Position numbers and translations under genes: made by a program
Part shown: one piece after another, positions 34,444 through 44,689 of the stretch
How the letters are laid out: each line of letters begins with the position of its first letter
How positions within the stretch are numbered: position 1 is the stretch's first letter
The notes under the pieces: generated by a model
Told to the model about the DNA's origin: nothing
Database searches by the model: none
What the model saw: the letters and a program-made list of their open reading frames with translations, nothing else
DNA from: Paraburkholderia caffeinilytica
Lineage (GTDB): Bacteria; Pseudomonadota; Gammaproteobacteria; Burkholderiales; Burkholderiaceae
Length of the DNA: 64,000 nucleotides
Direction of reading: 5' to 3'
NCBI RefSeq assembly: GCF_003368325.1
Contig: NZ_CP031467.1
Location: 2,604,001 to 2,668,000, forward strand

Positions 34444-36810
34444 ATGCCGCCTAGACAGCTTTCCCAAACGACTCCCTCTTGTGCCGTAGTGCCGCGCAAA
34501 AGGCGGCTCGTCGCGGCGTTGATCGCCGTTCCGGGCCTGATGCCCGCGCTTGCGCACGCCCAGCTGGTGGGGGAAGCCGCGCAGCCGCAGCCTATCGACG
34601 CGCCATGGGGCATGCAGCTCGCCCCGCAGCTCGAAGAACATCCGTTGCAGGCCGGCCAGAAGGCGGCCACCTTCGTGCTCGGCGACACGGCGAGCGGCAC
34701 CACCGACCAGGACATGGCCGCGAAAGGCTCGGCCGAGGTGCGGCGCAATACCTTCGTCATCAAGGCCGACGCGCTGCACTACGATCAGGACACGGACATG
34801 GCCGACGCCTACGGCCGGGTTCACCTGAACAACAACGGCGCCACGTTCGCCGGGCCCGAAGCGCATATGCGGGTGGACTCGAGCGAAGGCTACATGTCCG
34901 CACCGAAGTACCACTTCAACGTGACCGGTGGCTCGGGCAGCGCGGAGCGCGTGGACCTGCTCGACAATGAGCGCTCGGTGTTCACGAAGGGCACGTACAC
35001 GGCTTGTGCGTGCGCGGACAATCCGGCGTGGTACATCAAGGGCAGCGAGTTCGATTTCGACACCGGCGCGGACGAAGGCGTTGCGTACAACAGCGTGCTG
35101 TTCTTCCAGGGCGTGCCGGTATTCGCTTCGCCGTGGCTGTCGTTCCCGCTGTCGGGCGAACGGCGCAGCGGCGTCTTGCCGCCCACGTTCTCGCTCAGTT
35201 CGTCGAACGGCTTCGAACTGTCGGTGCCGTACTACTTCAACATCGCGCCGAATCGCGACCTGACGGTCACCCCGCGTCTGATCTCGAAGCGCGGCGTGCA
35301 GTTGCAGTCGACCTTCCGCTATCTGTCGCCCACCTATTCGGGGTCGATCACCGGTGAATTCCTGCCTGACGACCACCTGACCAAGACTAACCGCTACGCG
35401 CTGTACATCCAGCACAACCAGAACTTCGGCAACGGGTTCGGCGGTTACATCTACTACAACAAGGTTTCGGACAACACCTATCCGGAAGACCTGTCGTCGT
35501 CGGTCAGTCAGTTCATGAACGGCACCCAGCTCCTGTATCAACAGGAAGCCGGGTTGACCTACAACAACGGTCCATGGTCCGTGCTCGCCCGTGAACAGCA
35601 CTGGCAGACGCTGACGCCTTCGGTGGCGCCGTACGGCCGCGAGCCGCAGTTGAACGTGAAGTACGCGAAGTACAACGTCGGCGGCTTCGACTACGGCGCG
35701 GAAGCGGACTACACGAATTTCCGCATTACCACGGCGGACGCGACCCAGGGTCAGCGGGTGATGTTCAACCCGTACCTGTCGTATTCGGTGGTCGGGCCGG
35801 GTTACTTCGTCACGCCGAAGGTGCAGTGGCACTTTGCGTCGTACAACCTGAACAATATCGGCACCGACGTGCCGAGCGGCACGCCGAAGAATTTCACCGA
35901 ATCGATCCCGACGCTCAGCTTCGACACCGGGCTGATTTTCGACCGTTCGGTGCGGATCTTCGGCGAGGATTACATCCAGACGCTGGAGCCGCGGCTCTAT
36001 TACGTCTACACACCGTACCGCAACCAGGCGTCCGCGCCGCTATTCGATACGGCCGACTCCGACTTCGGGCTGGCGGAAATCTTCACGCCGAACACGTTCG
36101 TCGGCAACGACCGGATCGCCGACGCGAACCGTCTGACCGCGGCGATTACCACGCGCTTCATCAACCCGGCCACGGGCGACGAACGCGCGCGCTTCGTGAT
36201 CGCGCAGCAGTACTACTTCCAGGATCAGCGCGTCACGCTGCTGTCGACGCAGACCAGCACGCAAGCCACGCATTCGGACCTGATCGCGGGTGCGTCGCTC
36301 AAGCTCGGGGCCGGTTTCGCGTCGGAAACGGCGTTCCAATATAATGCCGACAACAACCAGTTGACGAAGACCAGTATCGGCTTCGGGTTCAGTCCGGCGA
36401 GCGGCAAGGTGATCAACGTCGCGTATCGCTACACCCGCGCCAACACCACGCTGGACAACCAGCCGATCAACCAGGTGCTGATTTCGGGGCAGTGGCCGCT
36501 GACGCACCGTGTGTACGGGGTGGGTCGTTTCAATTACGACCTGGGCGGGCATCGGGTCGTCGACGGCCTGGTCGGCCTGCAATACGACGCCGACTGCTGG
36601 ACGCTCGGCGCCGGGATCCAGCGCTACGCGAACGGTCTGAATACGTCGGGGCAGAATCAGTCGAGCACGCGGTTTCTCGCGCAGTTGACGTTCAAGGGCT
36701 TGTCGAGCGTCGACAACGGGCTGATTTCCGCGTTCCGCAGCAGCGTGGCGGGCTATACGCCGTTGCCGCCGCCGCCGCCGCCGGAAGCGCGTTTCACCAA
36801 TTACGAATGA
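34444..36810 (+). CDS. lptD: LPS-assembly outer-membrane protein LptD
   Basis: A 788-residue outer-membrane beta-barrel that inserts lipopolysaccharide into the outer leaflet with LptE. A signal peptide ([18 protein letters not shown], about residues 22-39) is followed by the periplasmic OstA-like N domain ([18 protein letters not shown], about 100-190) and the barrel (LptD domain, about 285-700). Cysteines in the mature protein appear only in [11 protein letters not shown] (about 181-183) and DADCWTLG near 718. It is the first gene of lptD-surA-pdxA-rsmA, the usual envelope gene order in betaproteobacteria. No good SD precedes ATG 34444. Confidence 0.95.
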   Translation: MPPRQLSQTTPSCAVVPRKRRLVAALIAVPGLMPALAHAQLVGEAAQPQPIDAPWGMQLAPQLEEHPLQAGQKAATFVLGDTASGTTDQDMAAKGSAEVRRNTFVIKADALHYDQDTDMADAYGRVHLNNNGATFAGPEAHMRVDSSEGYMSAPKYHFNVTGGSGSAERVDLLDNERSVFTKGTYTACACADNPAWYIKGSEFDFDTGADEGVAYNSVLFFQGVPVFASPWLSFPLSGERRSGVLPPTFSLSSSNGFELSVPYYFNIAPNRDLTVTPRLISKRGVQLQSTFRYLSPTYSGSITGEFLPDDHLTKTNRYALYIQHNQNFGNGFGGYIYYNKVSDNTYPEDLSSSVSQFMNGTQLLYQQEAGLTYNNGPWSVLAREQHWQTLTPSVAPYGREPQLNVKYAKYNVGGFDYGAEADYTNFRITTADATQGQRVMFNPYLSYSVVGPGYFVTPKVQWHFASYNLNNIGTDVPSGTPKNFTESIPTLSFDTGLIFDRSVRIFGEDYIQTLEPRLYYVYTPYRNQASAPLFDTADSDFGLAEIFTPNTFVGNDRIADANRLTAAITTRFINPATGDERARFVIAQQYYFQDQRVTLLSTQTSTQATHSDLIAGASLKLGAGFASETAFQYNADNNQLTKTSIGFGFSPASGKVINVAYRYTRANTTLDNQPINQVLISGQWPLTHRVYGVGRFNYDLGGHRVVDGLVGLQYDADCWTLGAGIQRYANGLNTSGQNQSSTRFLAQLTFKGLSSVDNGLISAFRSSVAGYTPLPPPPPPEARFTNYE

Positions 36811-36877
36811 CGCTCGCCCGATCATTCATAGCATGCGAAAAGACGGGCCAGGCGCGCCCGACATCATTGGAGTATCT

Positions 36878-38239
36878 GTGGCAATCATGAAAAAGCTTCG
36901 CTTGGCAACGCTTGCGGCCGGTCTCGCCGCCGCGGCGTCTTTCCTGTCGGTAGCGCCGGTTCAGGCGCAGGCGTTGTCCGGCAATCGCGGCCAGACGGTC
37001 GACACCATTGCCGCAGTCGTCAACAACGGTGTCATCACGCGGCGCGAGCTCGACGAGCGCATCGGCCTGATCGCCCGCCGGCTGAACCAGCAGAACGCGC
37101 CGGTCCCGCCGATGGACCAGTTGCGTCAGCAGGTGCTCAACCAGATGGTGCTGGAACGCATCCAGTTGCAGAAGGCGAAAGAAGACGGCATCAGCATCGA
37201 CGACGCCACCGTGCAAAAAACGCTGGAGCGGCTCGCGCAGGCGAACAACCTGACACTCGACACGTACCGTGCGCGCATCGAGGCGCAAGGCGTGCCCTGG
37301 ACCACCTTCACGAGCGACGCGCGCACCGAACTCACGCTCTCGCGTTTGCGTGAGAAGGAAGTGGACAGCAAGGTGACGGTCTCGGACGCCGAGGTCGCGA
37401 ACTACATCGCCAGCCAGCGCGGACCGAACGCCGGCCTGACGAGCGATCTGCACCTTCAGCACATCTTCCTGAAGGCGCCGCTGAACGCCTCGGAAACCGA
37501 CATCGAAGCCGCGCAGAAAAAGGCGCAGGCCCTGCTTACCGAAGCCAAGGGTGGCGACAACTTCGAAAAGCTGGCGAAGTCGAATTCGCAAGCGCCGGAT
37601 GCGTCGAAAGGCGGCGATACGGGTTTCCAGTCGCCGTCCAAGCTGCCGCCTGAGTTCGTCAAGGCCGCCTCGGCGCTGCGCCCGGGCGAGGTCAATCCGG
37701 AGCTGATCCGCACCAACGACGGCTTCGAAATCGTGCGCCTCGTCGATCGCCGCGCAGGCCAGGGCGCCAGCTCCGATGCACCGAAGCTCGTACAGACGCA
37801 CGTTCGCCACATTCTGCTGCGCGTCGGCGATGGCATGTCCGAGCCGCAAGCGCGTCAGAAGCTGCTCGAAATCAAGAGCCAGATCGCCGGAGGCGGCGAC
37901 TTCGCGAAATTTGCCCACACCTACTCGCAAGACGGTTCGTCGTCGCAAGGCGGCGACCTCGGCTGGATCAGCCCGGGCGAGACGGTGCCGGAATTCGAGC
38001 GCGCCATGAACAACCTGCAGGACGGTCAGATCAGCGACCCGGTGCGCAGCGAATACGGCTATCACCTGATTCAGGTGCTGGGCCGCCGCGAATCGGAAGG
38101 CTCGGTTTCGCAGCAGATGGACCTGGCGCGTCAGGCAATCGGTCAGCGCAAGGCGGAACAGGCCTACGCCGACTGGCTGCGCGAACTGCGCGACACCGCC
38201 TACGTGGAAGTGAAGCCGGCTCTGACGAGCGCACAATAA
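36878..38239 (+). CDS. surA: Periplasmic chaperone and peptidyl-prolyl isomerase SurA
   Basis: A 453-residue SurA for folding outer-membrane proteins such as LptD. A signal peptide ([18 protein letters not shown] to VQAQA) is followed by a SurA N-terminal chaperone domain ([20 protein letters not shown], about 42-160). Two parvulin-type PPIase domains follow: [18 protein letters not shown] (about 190-285) and [16 protein letters not shown] to [12 protein letters not shown] (about 308-405); the second is canonical. The start is GTG 36878, since GGAG lies about 5 nt upstream; an ATG 9 nt later (36887) would have poorer spacing. It is 67 nt after lptD. Confidence 0.93.
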   Translation: MAIMKKLRLATLAAGLAAAASFLSVAPVQAQALSGNRGQTVDTIAAVVNNGVITRRELDERIGLIARRLNQQNAPVPPMDQLRQQVLNQMVLERIQLQKAKEDGISIDDATVQKTLERLAQANNLTLDTYRARIEAQGVPWTTFTSDARTELTLSRLREKEVDSKVTVSDAEVANYIASQRGPNAGLTSDLHLQHIFLKAPLNASETDIEAAQKKAQALLTEAKGGDNFEKLAKSNSQAPDASKGGDTGFQSPSKLPPEFVKAASALRPGEVNPELIRTNDGFEIVRLVDRRAGQGASSDAPKLVQTHVRHILLRVGDGMSEPQARQKLLEIKSQIAGGGDFAKFAHTYSQDGSSSQGGDLGWISPGETVPEFERAMNNLQDGQISDPVRSEYGYHLIQVLGRRESEGSVSQQMDLARQAIGQRKAEQAYADWLRELRDTAYVEVKPALTSAQ

Positions 38240-38244
38240 CCACC

Positions 38245-39255
38245 ATGACAACCGCCGCGCAATCCGCCAGCCTTCCGTTGCAGATCGCGATCACGACCGG
38301 CGAGCCTGCCGGCGTCGGTCCCGAGTTGACCGTGCAGGCGCTGGCGGGCGCGGCAGCGCATTGGCCCGGAGTACAGTTCACCGTGCTGGGCGATGCGGAT
38401 TTGCTGGCTGAACGCGCGCACGCGGTAGGCGTCGATTGGTCTGCGCTGGTGGCGGGCGGCAAGCGCGTGCAGGTGGCGCATCGGCCGCTTGGCGCGCCTT
38501 CGCTGGCCGGCAAGCTGGACGCCGCCAATGGCCGCTACGTGCTCGATCTGCTCGACAGCGCGATCGACGGCGCCATGGCCGGCACGTTCGACGCTATCGT
38601 GACGGCACCGCTGCAAAAAAGCACCATCAACGACGCTGGTGTGCCGTTTACCGGCCACACGGAATATCTTGCCGAGCGTACGCACACGCCGCGCGTGGTG
38701 ATGATGCTGGCCGGCGCTGGCAAGCGTCCGTTGCGCGTCGCACTCGCCACCACGCATCTGCCGCTCAAGGACGTCTCCGCCGCGCTGACGATCGAAGGTA
38801 TCGTCGAGACGCTGCGCATCGTCGATCACGATTTGCGCCACCACTTCGGTCTGCCCGCGCCGCGTATCCTCGTGACGGGTCTGAACCCGCATGCGGGCGA
38901 AAACGGTTACCTGGGCCGCGAGGAAATCGAGGTGATTTCTCCGGCGCTGAAACTCGCGAACGAGCAAGGCATCGACGCACCCGGCCCCTATCCGGCGGAC
39001 ACCTTGTTCCAGCCGCGTTATTTGGAGCAGGCCGACTGCGTGCTGGCCATGTTCCACGACCAGGGCCTGCCGGTGTTGAAATACGCAACGTTCGGCGAAG
39101 GCATCAACATCACGCTCGGCTTGCCGATCATCCGCACCTCGGTCGATCACGGCACCGCGCTCGATCTGGCCGGCACCGGCCGTGCCGATTCGGGCAGTCT
39201 GATCGCCGCGATCGATACGGCGGTTTCGATGGCGAAGCACCGCCGCGCGGGCTGA
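38245..39255 (+). CDS. pdxA: 4-hydroxythreonine-4-phosphate dehydrogenase PdxA
   Basis: A 336-residue metal- and NAD-dependent dehydrogenase of vitamin B6 (pyridoxal phosphate) synthesis. Motifs are [19 protein letters not shown] (about 14-32), [26 protein letters not shown] (substrate and zinc His), [20 protein letters not shown], and [31 protein letters not shown] with the remaining zinc ligand His. The gene starts 5 nt after surA, a likely polycistron. The last 40 nt are echoed twice in degenerate form downstream (see repeat entry). Confidence 0.95.
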   Translation: MTTAAQSASLPLQIAITTGEPAGVGPELTVQALAGAAAHWPGVQFTVLGDADLLAERAHAVGVDWSALVAGGKRVQVAHRPLGAPSLAGKLDAANGRYVLDLLDSAIDGAMAGTFDAIVTAPLQKSTINDAGVPFTGHTEYLAERTHTPRVVMMLAGAGKRPLRVALATTHLPLKDVSAALTIEGIVETLRIVDHDLRHHFGLPAPRILVTGLNPHAGENGYLGREEIEVISPALKLANEQGIDAPGPYPADTLFQPRYLEQADCVLAMFHDQGLPVLKYATFGEGINITLGLPIIRTSVDHGTALDLAGTGRADSGSLIAAIDTAVSMAKHRRAG

Positions 39256-39345
39256 TACTGCCGTGTCGATGGCATCGCGTCGCCTCGCCGGGCGGTCTGA
39301 TCCGGCGGTGTCGATGGCGTAGCATGGCCGGGCAGGCCGCTTCAG
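39214..39345. repeat. Degenerate triple repeat spanning the pdxA 3' end
   Basis: GATACGGCGGTTTCGATGGC (39214, inside pdxA), GATACTGCCGTGTCGATGGC (39254) and GATCCGGCGGTGTCGATGGC (39299) differ from each other at two to four of 20 positions. They recur at 40 and 45 nt intervals, followed in each case by GCCG-rich sequence. This looks like decayed tandem duplication of the gene tail. Confidence 0.6.
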
Positions 39346-39439
39346 CGGCGAGACCGCACGGCTTCATCAGCGTTTGCCGCGATTGCGCGTGGTTCCGCGT
39401 GCTCATTTTTTAAGCAGTTCTCTTTTTAGCGTTTCTTCG

Positions 39440-40285
39440 ATGTCCACCAGCAGACAACAACAGGGCCGGCACCAAGGTCATATCGCGCGCAAGCGTTTCG
39501 GCCAGAATTTTCTCGTCGATATGGGCGTGATCGATTCGATCGTGGACGTGATCCGGCCGCAGCGCGGCGAGCGCATGGTCGAGATCGGTCCGGGACTCGG
39601 CGCGCTTACGGAGCCGCTGATCGAGCGTCTGGCGACGCCCGAGGCGCCGTTGCACGCCGTCGAACTGGATCGCGATCTGATCGGCCGTCTCAAGACAAAA
39701 TTTGGCGATCTGCTCGAACTGCATGCGGGCGACGCGCTCGCGTTCGACTTCGGCACGCTGGCGGCACCGGGTGAGAAGGCGTCGCTGCGCATTGTCGGCA
39801 ATCTGCCGTACAACATTTCGAGCCCGCTGCTGTTTCATCTGACCACGTTCGCGCATCGCGTGATCGATCAGCATTTCATGCTGCAGAACGAGGTCGTCGA
39901 GCGCATGGTGGCGGAGCCGGGCACCAAGGCGTTCAGCCGCCTCTCGGTGATGCTGCAGTACCGTTACGTGATCGACAAGCAACTCGACGTGCCGCCTGAA
40001 GCATTCCAGCCGCCGCCGAAGGTCGATTCGGCGATCGTGCGGATGATCCCGTACGAACTGCATGAACTGCCGGCCGTGGACGAGCGCGTGCTCGGCGAAG
40101 TGGTGACGGCGGCCTTCTCGCAGCGGCGCAAGATGTTGCGCAACACCTTGGCGGCGTTTCGTGACGCGGTGGATTTCGAAGCACTGGGCTTCGATCTGCA
40201 GCGCCGCGCCGAAGATGTGCCGGTGGCCGAATATGTGCGCGTGGCGCAGATCGTGGCGGCTTCGCCGTCGCGCGGTGCCGTTTAG
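39440..40285 (+). CDS. rsmA: 16S rRNA dimethyladenosine methyltransferase RsmA (KsgA)
   Basis: A 281-residue enzyme that dimethylates A1518 and A1519 of 16S r[22 protein letters not shown] (about 17-35), [15 protein letters not shown] (SAM motif I, about 47-61), [14 protein letters not shown] (motif II) and the catalytic [14 protein letters not shown] (about 120-133, motif IV) are all present, as is [12 protein letters not shown]. Start MSTSRQQQ at 39440 is preferred to 39374, whose extension is not conserved. It closes the lptD-surA-pdxA-rsmA group. Confidence 0.95.
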   Translation: MSTSRQQQGRHQGHIARKRFGQNFLVDMGVIDSIVDVIRPQRGERMVEIGPGLGALTEPLIERLATPEAPLHAVELDRDLIGRLKTKFGDLLELHAGDALAFDFGTLAAPGEKASLRIVGNLPYNISSPLLFHLTTFAHRVIDQHFMLQNEVVERMVAEPGTKAFSRLSVMLQYRYVIDKQLDVPPEAFQPPPKVDSAIVRMIPYELHELPAVDERVLGEVVTAAFSQRRKMLRNTLAAFRDAVDFEALGFDLQRRAEDVPVAEYVRVAQIVAASPSRGAV

Positions 40286-40312
40286 GGCGCGCGCCCGGCG
40301 CCCGTACTGCGC

Positions 40313-41275
40313 CTAGGCGGCCCGACGCTTCGCCGGTGCATTGACCAGCGCGATGCCGGTCAGCACCAGCCCCGCGGCCATCAAAAAGCGCAGACTGAAC
40401 GACTCGCCGAGCAACAACACGCCGAAGCTCACGCCGAACAACGGCGTCAGGAACGAGAACACCGACAGGCGCGACGCGGTGTAACGCGTCAGCAGCCAGA
40501 ACCACACCAGATAGCTGACGAACGCCACGATCACCGCCTGATACGCAAGGCTCATCACCGCCAGCGGCGTGACGGTTTCCACGCGTGCCTGGCCCAGCCC
40601 CAGCGCGAGCGCGATCAGCACTACCGCCGACACCGCCAATTGATAGAACAGCGTCTTGCTGGCGCTCGATTGGGCGAGGCGCGTGGCGCGCACCACCACG
40701 GTGGTCGCCGCCCACGTAACGCCGGCCAGCACGCCGAGCGCGTCGCCGGCCACACCTGCCAGCATCGACCCCTGCGCCGCATGGCCGTGCAGGAAGCCGT
40801 CGGCGAACGCCAGCGCCATCCCCGCAAACGCCACCAGGATGCCGAGCCACTGAATGCGCCGCATCCGCTCGCCGTCGACGAACCAGTGCAGCCCGAGCGC
40901 GGTGAAGCACGGCGCGGTGTACAGAAAGACCGCCATGCGCGAAGCGCTGGTCAGCGTCAGGCCGAGAAAAATGCACACGAATTCCGCCGCGAACAGTACG
41001 CCCGCGAGCAAGCCCGCTCCCAGCGTGCCGTCGTCGCGAAAGAGGGGCGTGCCGCGCGAGCGCGCCCAGCCCCATACCAGTACGGCCGCGATTGCCGAGC
41101 GCAGGCCCGCCTGAAACACCGGCGGCAGCGTCGCATTGGTGCTTTTGATCGCAACCTGCTGGAACCCCCAGATCGCGCACAGCCCGATCATCAGAACGAT
41201 GGCGAAGCTATCCGGGGCGCGGCGCGCGGGCAGGGCGGTGGTGCTCATGGCGGGGGCGTGGCGATCAAAGGTCAT
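40313..41275 (-). CDS. EamA/DMT-superfamily transporter
   Basis: A 320-residue membrane protein with about ten hydrophobic segments and two EamA repeats: FAIVLMIGLCAIWGFQQVAIKSTNA at the N-terminus and GVLAGVTWAATTVVVRATRLA in the second half. FVSYLVWFWLLTRYTASRLSVFSFLTPLFGVSFGVLLLGE is the typical second-repeat hallmark. It probably exports metabolites or amino acids; the substrate is unknown. The first Met (41275) and Met10 (41248) are both possible starts without a clear SD. Confidence 0.88.
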   Translation of the reverse strand: MTFDRHAPAMSTTALPARRAPDSFAIVLMIGLCAIWGFQQVAIKSTNATLPPVFQAGLRSAIAAVLVWGWARSRGTPLFRDDGTLGAGLLAGVLFAAEFVCIFLGLTLTSASRMAVFLYTAPCFTALGLHWFVDGERMRRIQWLGILVAFAGMALAFADGFLHGHAAQGSMLAGVAGDALGVLAGVTWAATTVVVRATRLAQSSASKTLFYQLAVSAVVLIALALGLGQARVETVTPLAVMSLAYQAVIVAFVSYLVWFWLLTRYTASRLSVFSFLTPLFGVSFGVLLLGESFSLRFLMAAGLVLTGIALVNAPAKRRAA

Positions 41276-41608
41276 ACCATATCAAAATCGTCCCCGCTAC
41301 GATGCGATGACCCCATCGCCTACGCGTGCTTCTTGCAGGCTGCAAGCACTTCGATGACATAACAACACTTACGTCAGTCTATTTTCTTACAGCCCCTGTT
41401 TCGCGCTAAGGTTCACTCACACGCATTTCGTCAGCTTATTCAGACAGCCTGAACGGGCCGTCGTGCGAGGTTCCGATGTGGACATTGGGACTTTGCACTG
41501 TACCTGTCGATTTGCGCGGCCTCAAAAGAACAGCGTGCCGGTACTTTGCGTCAAGCGTGGCGGTGTCGAAATATCCGTGAAAAGCGGGAATCTGTACGAG
41601 GAGACGAA
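41276..41608. other. 333-nt intergenic region between the DMT transporter and the porin
   Basis: No credible gene. A small inverted repeat CTTGCA-GGC-TGCAAG lies at 41332-41346, and an AT-rich stretch (41356-41396) contains TTACGTC and TATTTTCTTAC. A porin promoter probably lies in the second half; SD GAGGAGACG is at 41598-41606. Nothing else is seen. Confidence 0.5.
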
Positions 41609-42718
41609 ATGAAGCGCGTAAGCAGATGGGCGATGGCCGCGGTGCCGGCGGCACTGGCGTGTCAAATGGCGCACGCTCAATCGAGTGTGACGCTCTACGG
41701 CGTGATCGACGAAAGTGTGCGGTATCTGACCCACGCAAACCAGGCCGGCGATTCGTCGATCGGACTCGGCAGCGGCGGTATGACCGAAAGCCGCTGGGGG
41801 ATACGGGGCGTCGAGGATCTGGGCGGTGGCTGGTCGACGTTCTTCAAGCTCGAAAACCGTTTCTATATCAATAGCGGCCAAAGCGATCCCACCTTGCCGT
41901 TCTTCAATGAAGCGCAGGTGGGTGTGCGCTCGGATTCCTACGGTCAGGTGATCCTGGGCCGTCAGTACAACGTGATGATCGAGGGCGTGACCATCGGCGG
42001 CTACGGCAGCAATATCTGGATTCCGTACGACTTCAGCTTTCAGCCGGAAGTGACGATGACAGGCGGCATCTGGACCAGCAACCAGGTGCAGTATCAGGCG
42101 AAATATGCCGGTTTTCATCTTGCCGCCGGCTACGCGTTCGGTGGTAACGCGGGCAATTCGTACGGCAGTCAGATCGGCGTGGCGGCGGCCTACGCGCCGG
42201 GCGGACCGTTCACCTTCGGCGGCGCGTATCAGGAGTCGAAAGATTCGGTCAACGGCGCGGCCTCGAAAGCGTGGACCTTTGGCGGCTCGTACACGTGGAA
42301 CATGACCCGCTTCTCGGTCGGCTATATCGTCAATCAGAATGACGCCGGCTTTTCGAATTTCGCCAACGGGCCGTTCACGGCACCCGCTTTGACTGCGCTC
42401 AAGTACACGGACTTTTCGCGGCGTCGCATGATCATGGGCGGCATCACGCAGCAGGTCGGCACCACGTGGCACTTTGCCGCGAATGTCTGGCGCACCTTGC
42501 AGGACGGCAAAACCGCCGCGCAGGACGGCTCGGCATGGCAGTACCAACTGGTCGCCGACTACAACCTGTCCTTGCGCACCGATGTCTATCTGGAAGGCGA
42601 TTACTCGCTATATCGGGGCGACCTGATCGGCGCGCAGTTGCAAGGTGTCAACGGTGTCGGGCTCGCGCAGAAGGGTAGCCAGATTGGCGTGATGGCCGGC
42701 ATACGCCATCAGTTCTGA
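41609..42718 (+). CDS. Gram-negative porin, OmpC-like
   Basis: A 369-residue trimeric outer-membrane porin of the betaproteobacterial family. A signal peptide (MKRVSRWAMAAVPAALACQMAHAQ, cleavage after about 24) precedes the mature start SSVTLYGVIDESVRYLTH, typical of Burkholderia porins. SRWGIRGVEDLGGGWSTFFKLE and GQVILGRQYNVM follow, and the chain ends in GIRHQF, with the C-terminal Phe needed for BAM recognition. ATG 41609 follows SD GAGGAG; a longer frame from 41546 is not preferred. It is transcribed alone. Confidence 0.9.
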   Translation: MKRVSRWAMAAVPAALACQMAHAQSSVTLYGVIDESVRYLTHANQAGDSSIGLGSGGMTESRWGIRGVEDLGGGWSTFFKLENRFYINSGQSDPTLPFFNEAQVGVRSDSYGQVILGRQYNVMIEGVTIGGYGSNIWIPYDFSFQPEVTMTGGIWTSNQVQYQAKYAGFHLAAGYAFGGNAGNSYGSQIGVAAAYAPGGPFTFGGAYQESKDSVNGAASKAWTFGGSYTWNMTRFSVGYIVNQNDAGFSNFANGPFTAPALTALKYTDFSRRRMIMGGITQQVGTTWHFAANVWRTLQDGKTAAQDGSAWQYQLVADYNLSLRTDVYLEGDYSLYRGDLIGAQLQGVNGVGLAQKGSQIGVMAGIRHQF

Positions 42719-42832
42719 GCGCGTGCCCACGTCGGCGCGCACCACGCGTTTCGCCGCGTGTGACGCACGCTGCAGCGCGGCGTGATTCCGGGTACATTGT
42801 CGCTCTCGATATCACGCACTGGGGAGTACACA

Positions 42833-43219
42833 ATGCGCCTGCTTCACACCATGCTCCGGGTCGGCGACCTGGACCGTTCGATCGCCTTCTACACCGAATT
42901 GCTCGGGATGAAATTGTTGCGCCGCGATGACTATCCTGACGGCAAATTCACGCTTGCTTTCGTCGGCTATGAAGACGAACGTGACGGCACCGTTCTCGAA
43001 CTCACGCACAACTGGGACACGCCGTCGTATGACCTCGGCAACGGCTTCGGGCACCTCGCCGTCGAAGTCGAAGACGCATACGCCGCTTGCGACAAGATCA
43101 AGGCACAAGGCGGTAAGGTCGTGCGCGAAGCCGGCCCGATGAAACACGGCACCACCGTGATCGCTTTCGTCGAGGATCCGGACGGCTACAAGATCGAGTT
43201 CATCCAGAAGAAAAAGTGA
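42833..43219 (+). CDS. gloA: Lactoylglutathione lyase (glyoxalase I)
   Basis: A 128-residue VOC-fold metalloenzyme converting the methylglyoxal-glutathione hemithioacetal to S-lactoylglutathione. [43 protein letters not shown] is the first module (with the His-like metal ligand region at His5). [24 protein letters not shown] and [16 protein letters not shown] contain the other metal ligands (Glu, His, Glu). SD GGGGAG precedes the ATG at 42833. The length matches E. coli GloA (135). Confidence 0.93.
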   Translation: MRLLHTMLRVGDLDRSIAFYTELLGMKLLRRDDYPDGKFTLAFVGYEDERDGTVLELTHNWDTPSYDLGNGFGHLAVEVEDAYAACDKIKAQGGKVVREAGPMKHGTTVIAFVEDPDGYKIEFIQKKK

Positions 43220-43245
43220 CGTAAGCGGTGGGGCGAGGACGAGCA

Positions 43246-43644
43246 ATGAATACCAGCAATCCCTACTTCAAAGAACTTGACGACATCCATGTCGAAATCC
43301 AGTCTTTGTTCGACGGCTCCGCGGATCACGGCGCGCTGGAGCGCATCATGGCGCGCTTCGCTCCGCAATTCACACTGGTCATGCCGTCCGGTCTCACACT
43401 CGATCACGCGGGCCTGCGCGAGATTTTTGCGAAGCTGAACGGTGCGCGTCCCGGCTCGCAGATCACCATCCGCGATATGGAGATCGTGTCCGAGTACCCG
43501 TCGGGCGCGGTGGTGAAATATCGTGAGTATCAGCGCGACAGTGCGGGCAATGCGAACGTGCGGCGCTCAACGGCGGTGATGGACCTGGATGCGCACGGCA
43601 AGGTGACCTGGCGTCACTTGCAGGAAACTTTCTGCGCGGAGTGA
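43246..43644 (+). CDS. NTF2-like / DUF4440-type small protein
   Basis: A 132-residue protein with an NTF2-like profile: an initial helix FKELDDIHVEIQSLFDGSA, then FAPQFTLVMPSGLTLDHAGLREIFAKLNG, and strands ending in WRHLQETFCAE. Similar small proteins (DUF4440 and SnoaL-like) are often uncharacterised enzymes or binding proteins. ATG 43246 has SD GAGGACGAG; a GTG at 43228 would add six residues. It is 26 nt after gloA. Confidence 0.7.
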   Translation: MNTSNPYFKELDDIHVEIQSLFDGSADHGALERIMARFAPQFTLVMPSGLTLDHAGLREIFAKLNGARPGSQITIRDMEIVSEYPSGAVVKYREYQRDSAGNANVRRSTAVMDLDAHGKVTWRHLQETFCAE

Positions 43645-43737
43645 GCGGTAGGTTTCGGAACGGCCGGCGCTTCGAATCGAGGCGCCGGCTTCAGGCCTTC
43701 ATGACCGAAGTCCGAGGACCGAAGTCTTGAAGCGTCG

Positions 43738-43755
43738 AAAAAGACCCGAAGGCTT
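43738..43755 (-). terminator. Weak terminator of the metallopeptidase gene
   Basis: On the minus strand a short stem AAAGCC-TTCG-GGTCTTT with a UUCG tetraloop and one bulge is followed by a T-run (43738-43742). A separate GCCGGCGC / GCGCCGGC hairpin lies at 43663-43689 closer to the plus-strand gene. Confidence 0.35.
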
Positions 43756-44645
43756 TAAAGCGTCGGCAGCAATTCCGGCGGATGCGACTTCAACGTCTGC
43801 CGCGCTTCGCGGAATTCCGGAAAAATCGATTCGACTGTCTGCCAGAAGCGCGGACTGTGATTCATCTCGCGCAGATGCGCGAGTTCGTGCGCGACGACGT
43901 AATCGATGATCGACAGCGGGAAGTGGATCAGCCGCCAGTTCAGGCGGATTTTGCCGTCGCTCGAACAGCTACCCCAACGCGTGGCCGCCGAAGAGAGTGC
44001 GTACGCGCGATAGTTGACCCCCAGCTTCTCCGCGTAGATCGCGAGGCGCTCGCCGAACAGGCGCTTTGCTTCGCCTTGCAGCCAGCCTTGCACGCGGTCC
44101 TTGATCTGCTGCGGGTCCGCTTGCAACGGCAGCGGCACTTGCAGTGCGGCTTCATTCGCGTCGAACGCGAGCGTGCCTTGCGGCGAACCGAGCTTCACGC
44201 GCACCGGCTGACCGAGATACGGCACTTCCGCACCGTCTTTCCAGTCGACCTTGGGCAACGCGCGCTGCTCGACACGCGTTTGCCATTCGATCAGCTTCGT
44301 AAAAATCCAGCGTTGCTTTTCCGTGATCGCGGTTTCGATATCGGCGAGCGTGACCCAACGTGGTGCGGTAATCATCAGGCCGCTGCTGTCGATCGCAAAA
44401 CCGATCGAGCGGCGCGCCGAACGCTTGAGCACATAGTGCAGCGTGCGCGAACCGATGGTGAGGCTGCGCAGCTTGGTACCGTCCGGTGCGAGCGGCACGG
44501 CCGGCGGCTGCCCGCTCTGCGAGCCCGGCGATGGTGCGGAGGGTGTTGGGGACGACGACGTCGACCCCGGCTCGGCGAAGAGCGGGAGATCGAGTTGCCG
44601 GTTATCGAGCGCCGCAGCGGGCTGCGACGTAGGAGACTTCTGCAT
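43755..44645 (-). CDS. YgjP-like / M48-type zinc metallopeptidase
   Basis: A 296-residue protein of the DUF45 (YgjP) metallopeptidase family. The zinc site VVAHELAHLREMNHSPRFW (about 252-270) has HExxH, and a third ligand (His, in NHSPRFW) follows. SSAATRWGSCSSDGKIRLNWRLIHFP is also a hallmark. The N-terminal 60 residues are Ser/Pro-rich and unlikely to fold. Substrate and role are not known. It is followed 49 nt downstream (minus strand) by nothing coding; upstream lies plsC. Confidence 0.85.
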   Translation of the reverse strand: MQKSPTSQPAAALDNRQLDLPLFAEPGSTSSSPTPSAPSPGSQSGQPPAVPLAPDGTKLRSLTIGSRTLHYVLKRSARRSIGFAIDSSGLMITAPRWVTLADIETAITEKQRWIFTKLIEWQTRVEQRALPKVDWKDGAEVPYLGQPVRVKLGSPQGTLAFDANEAALQVPLPLQADPQQIKDRVQGWLQGEAKRLFGERLAIYAEKLGVNYRAYALSSAATRWGSCSSDGKIRLNWRLIHFPLSIIDYVVAHELAHLREMNHSPRFWQTVESIFPEFREARQTLKSHPPELLPTL

Positions 44646-44689
44646 CGGATTCGGCTTCGCGCAAATGCGCCTTCGAGGGCGCGGGCGCG

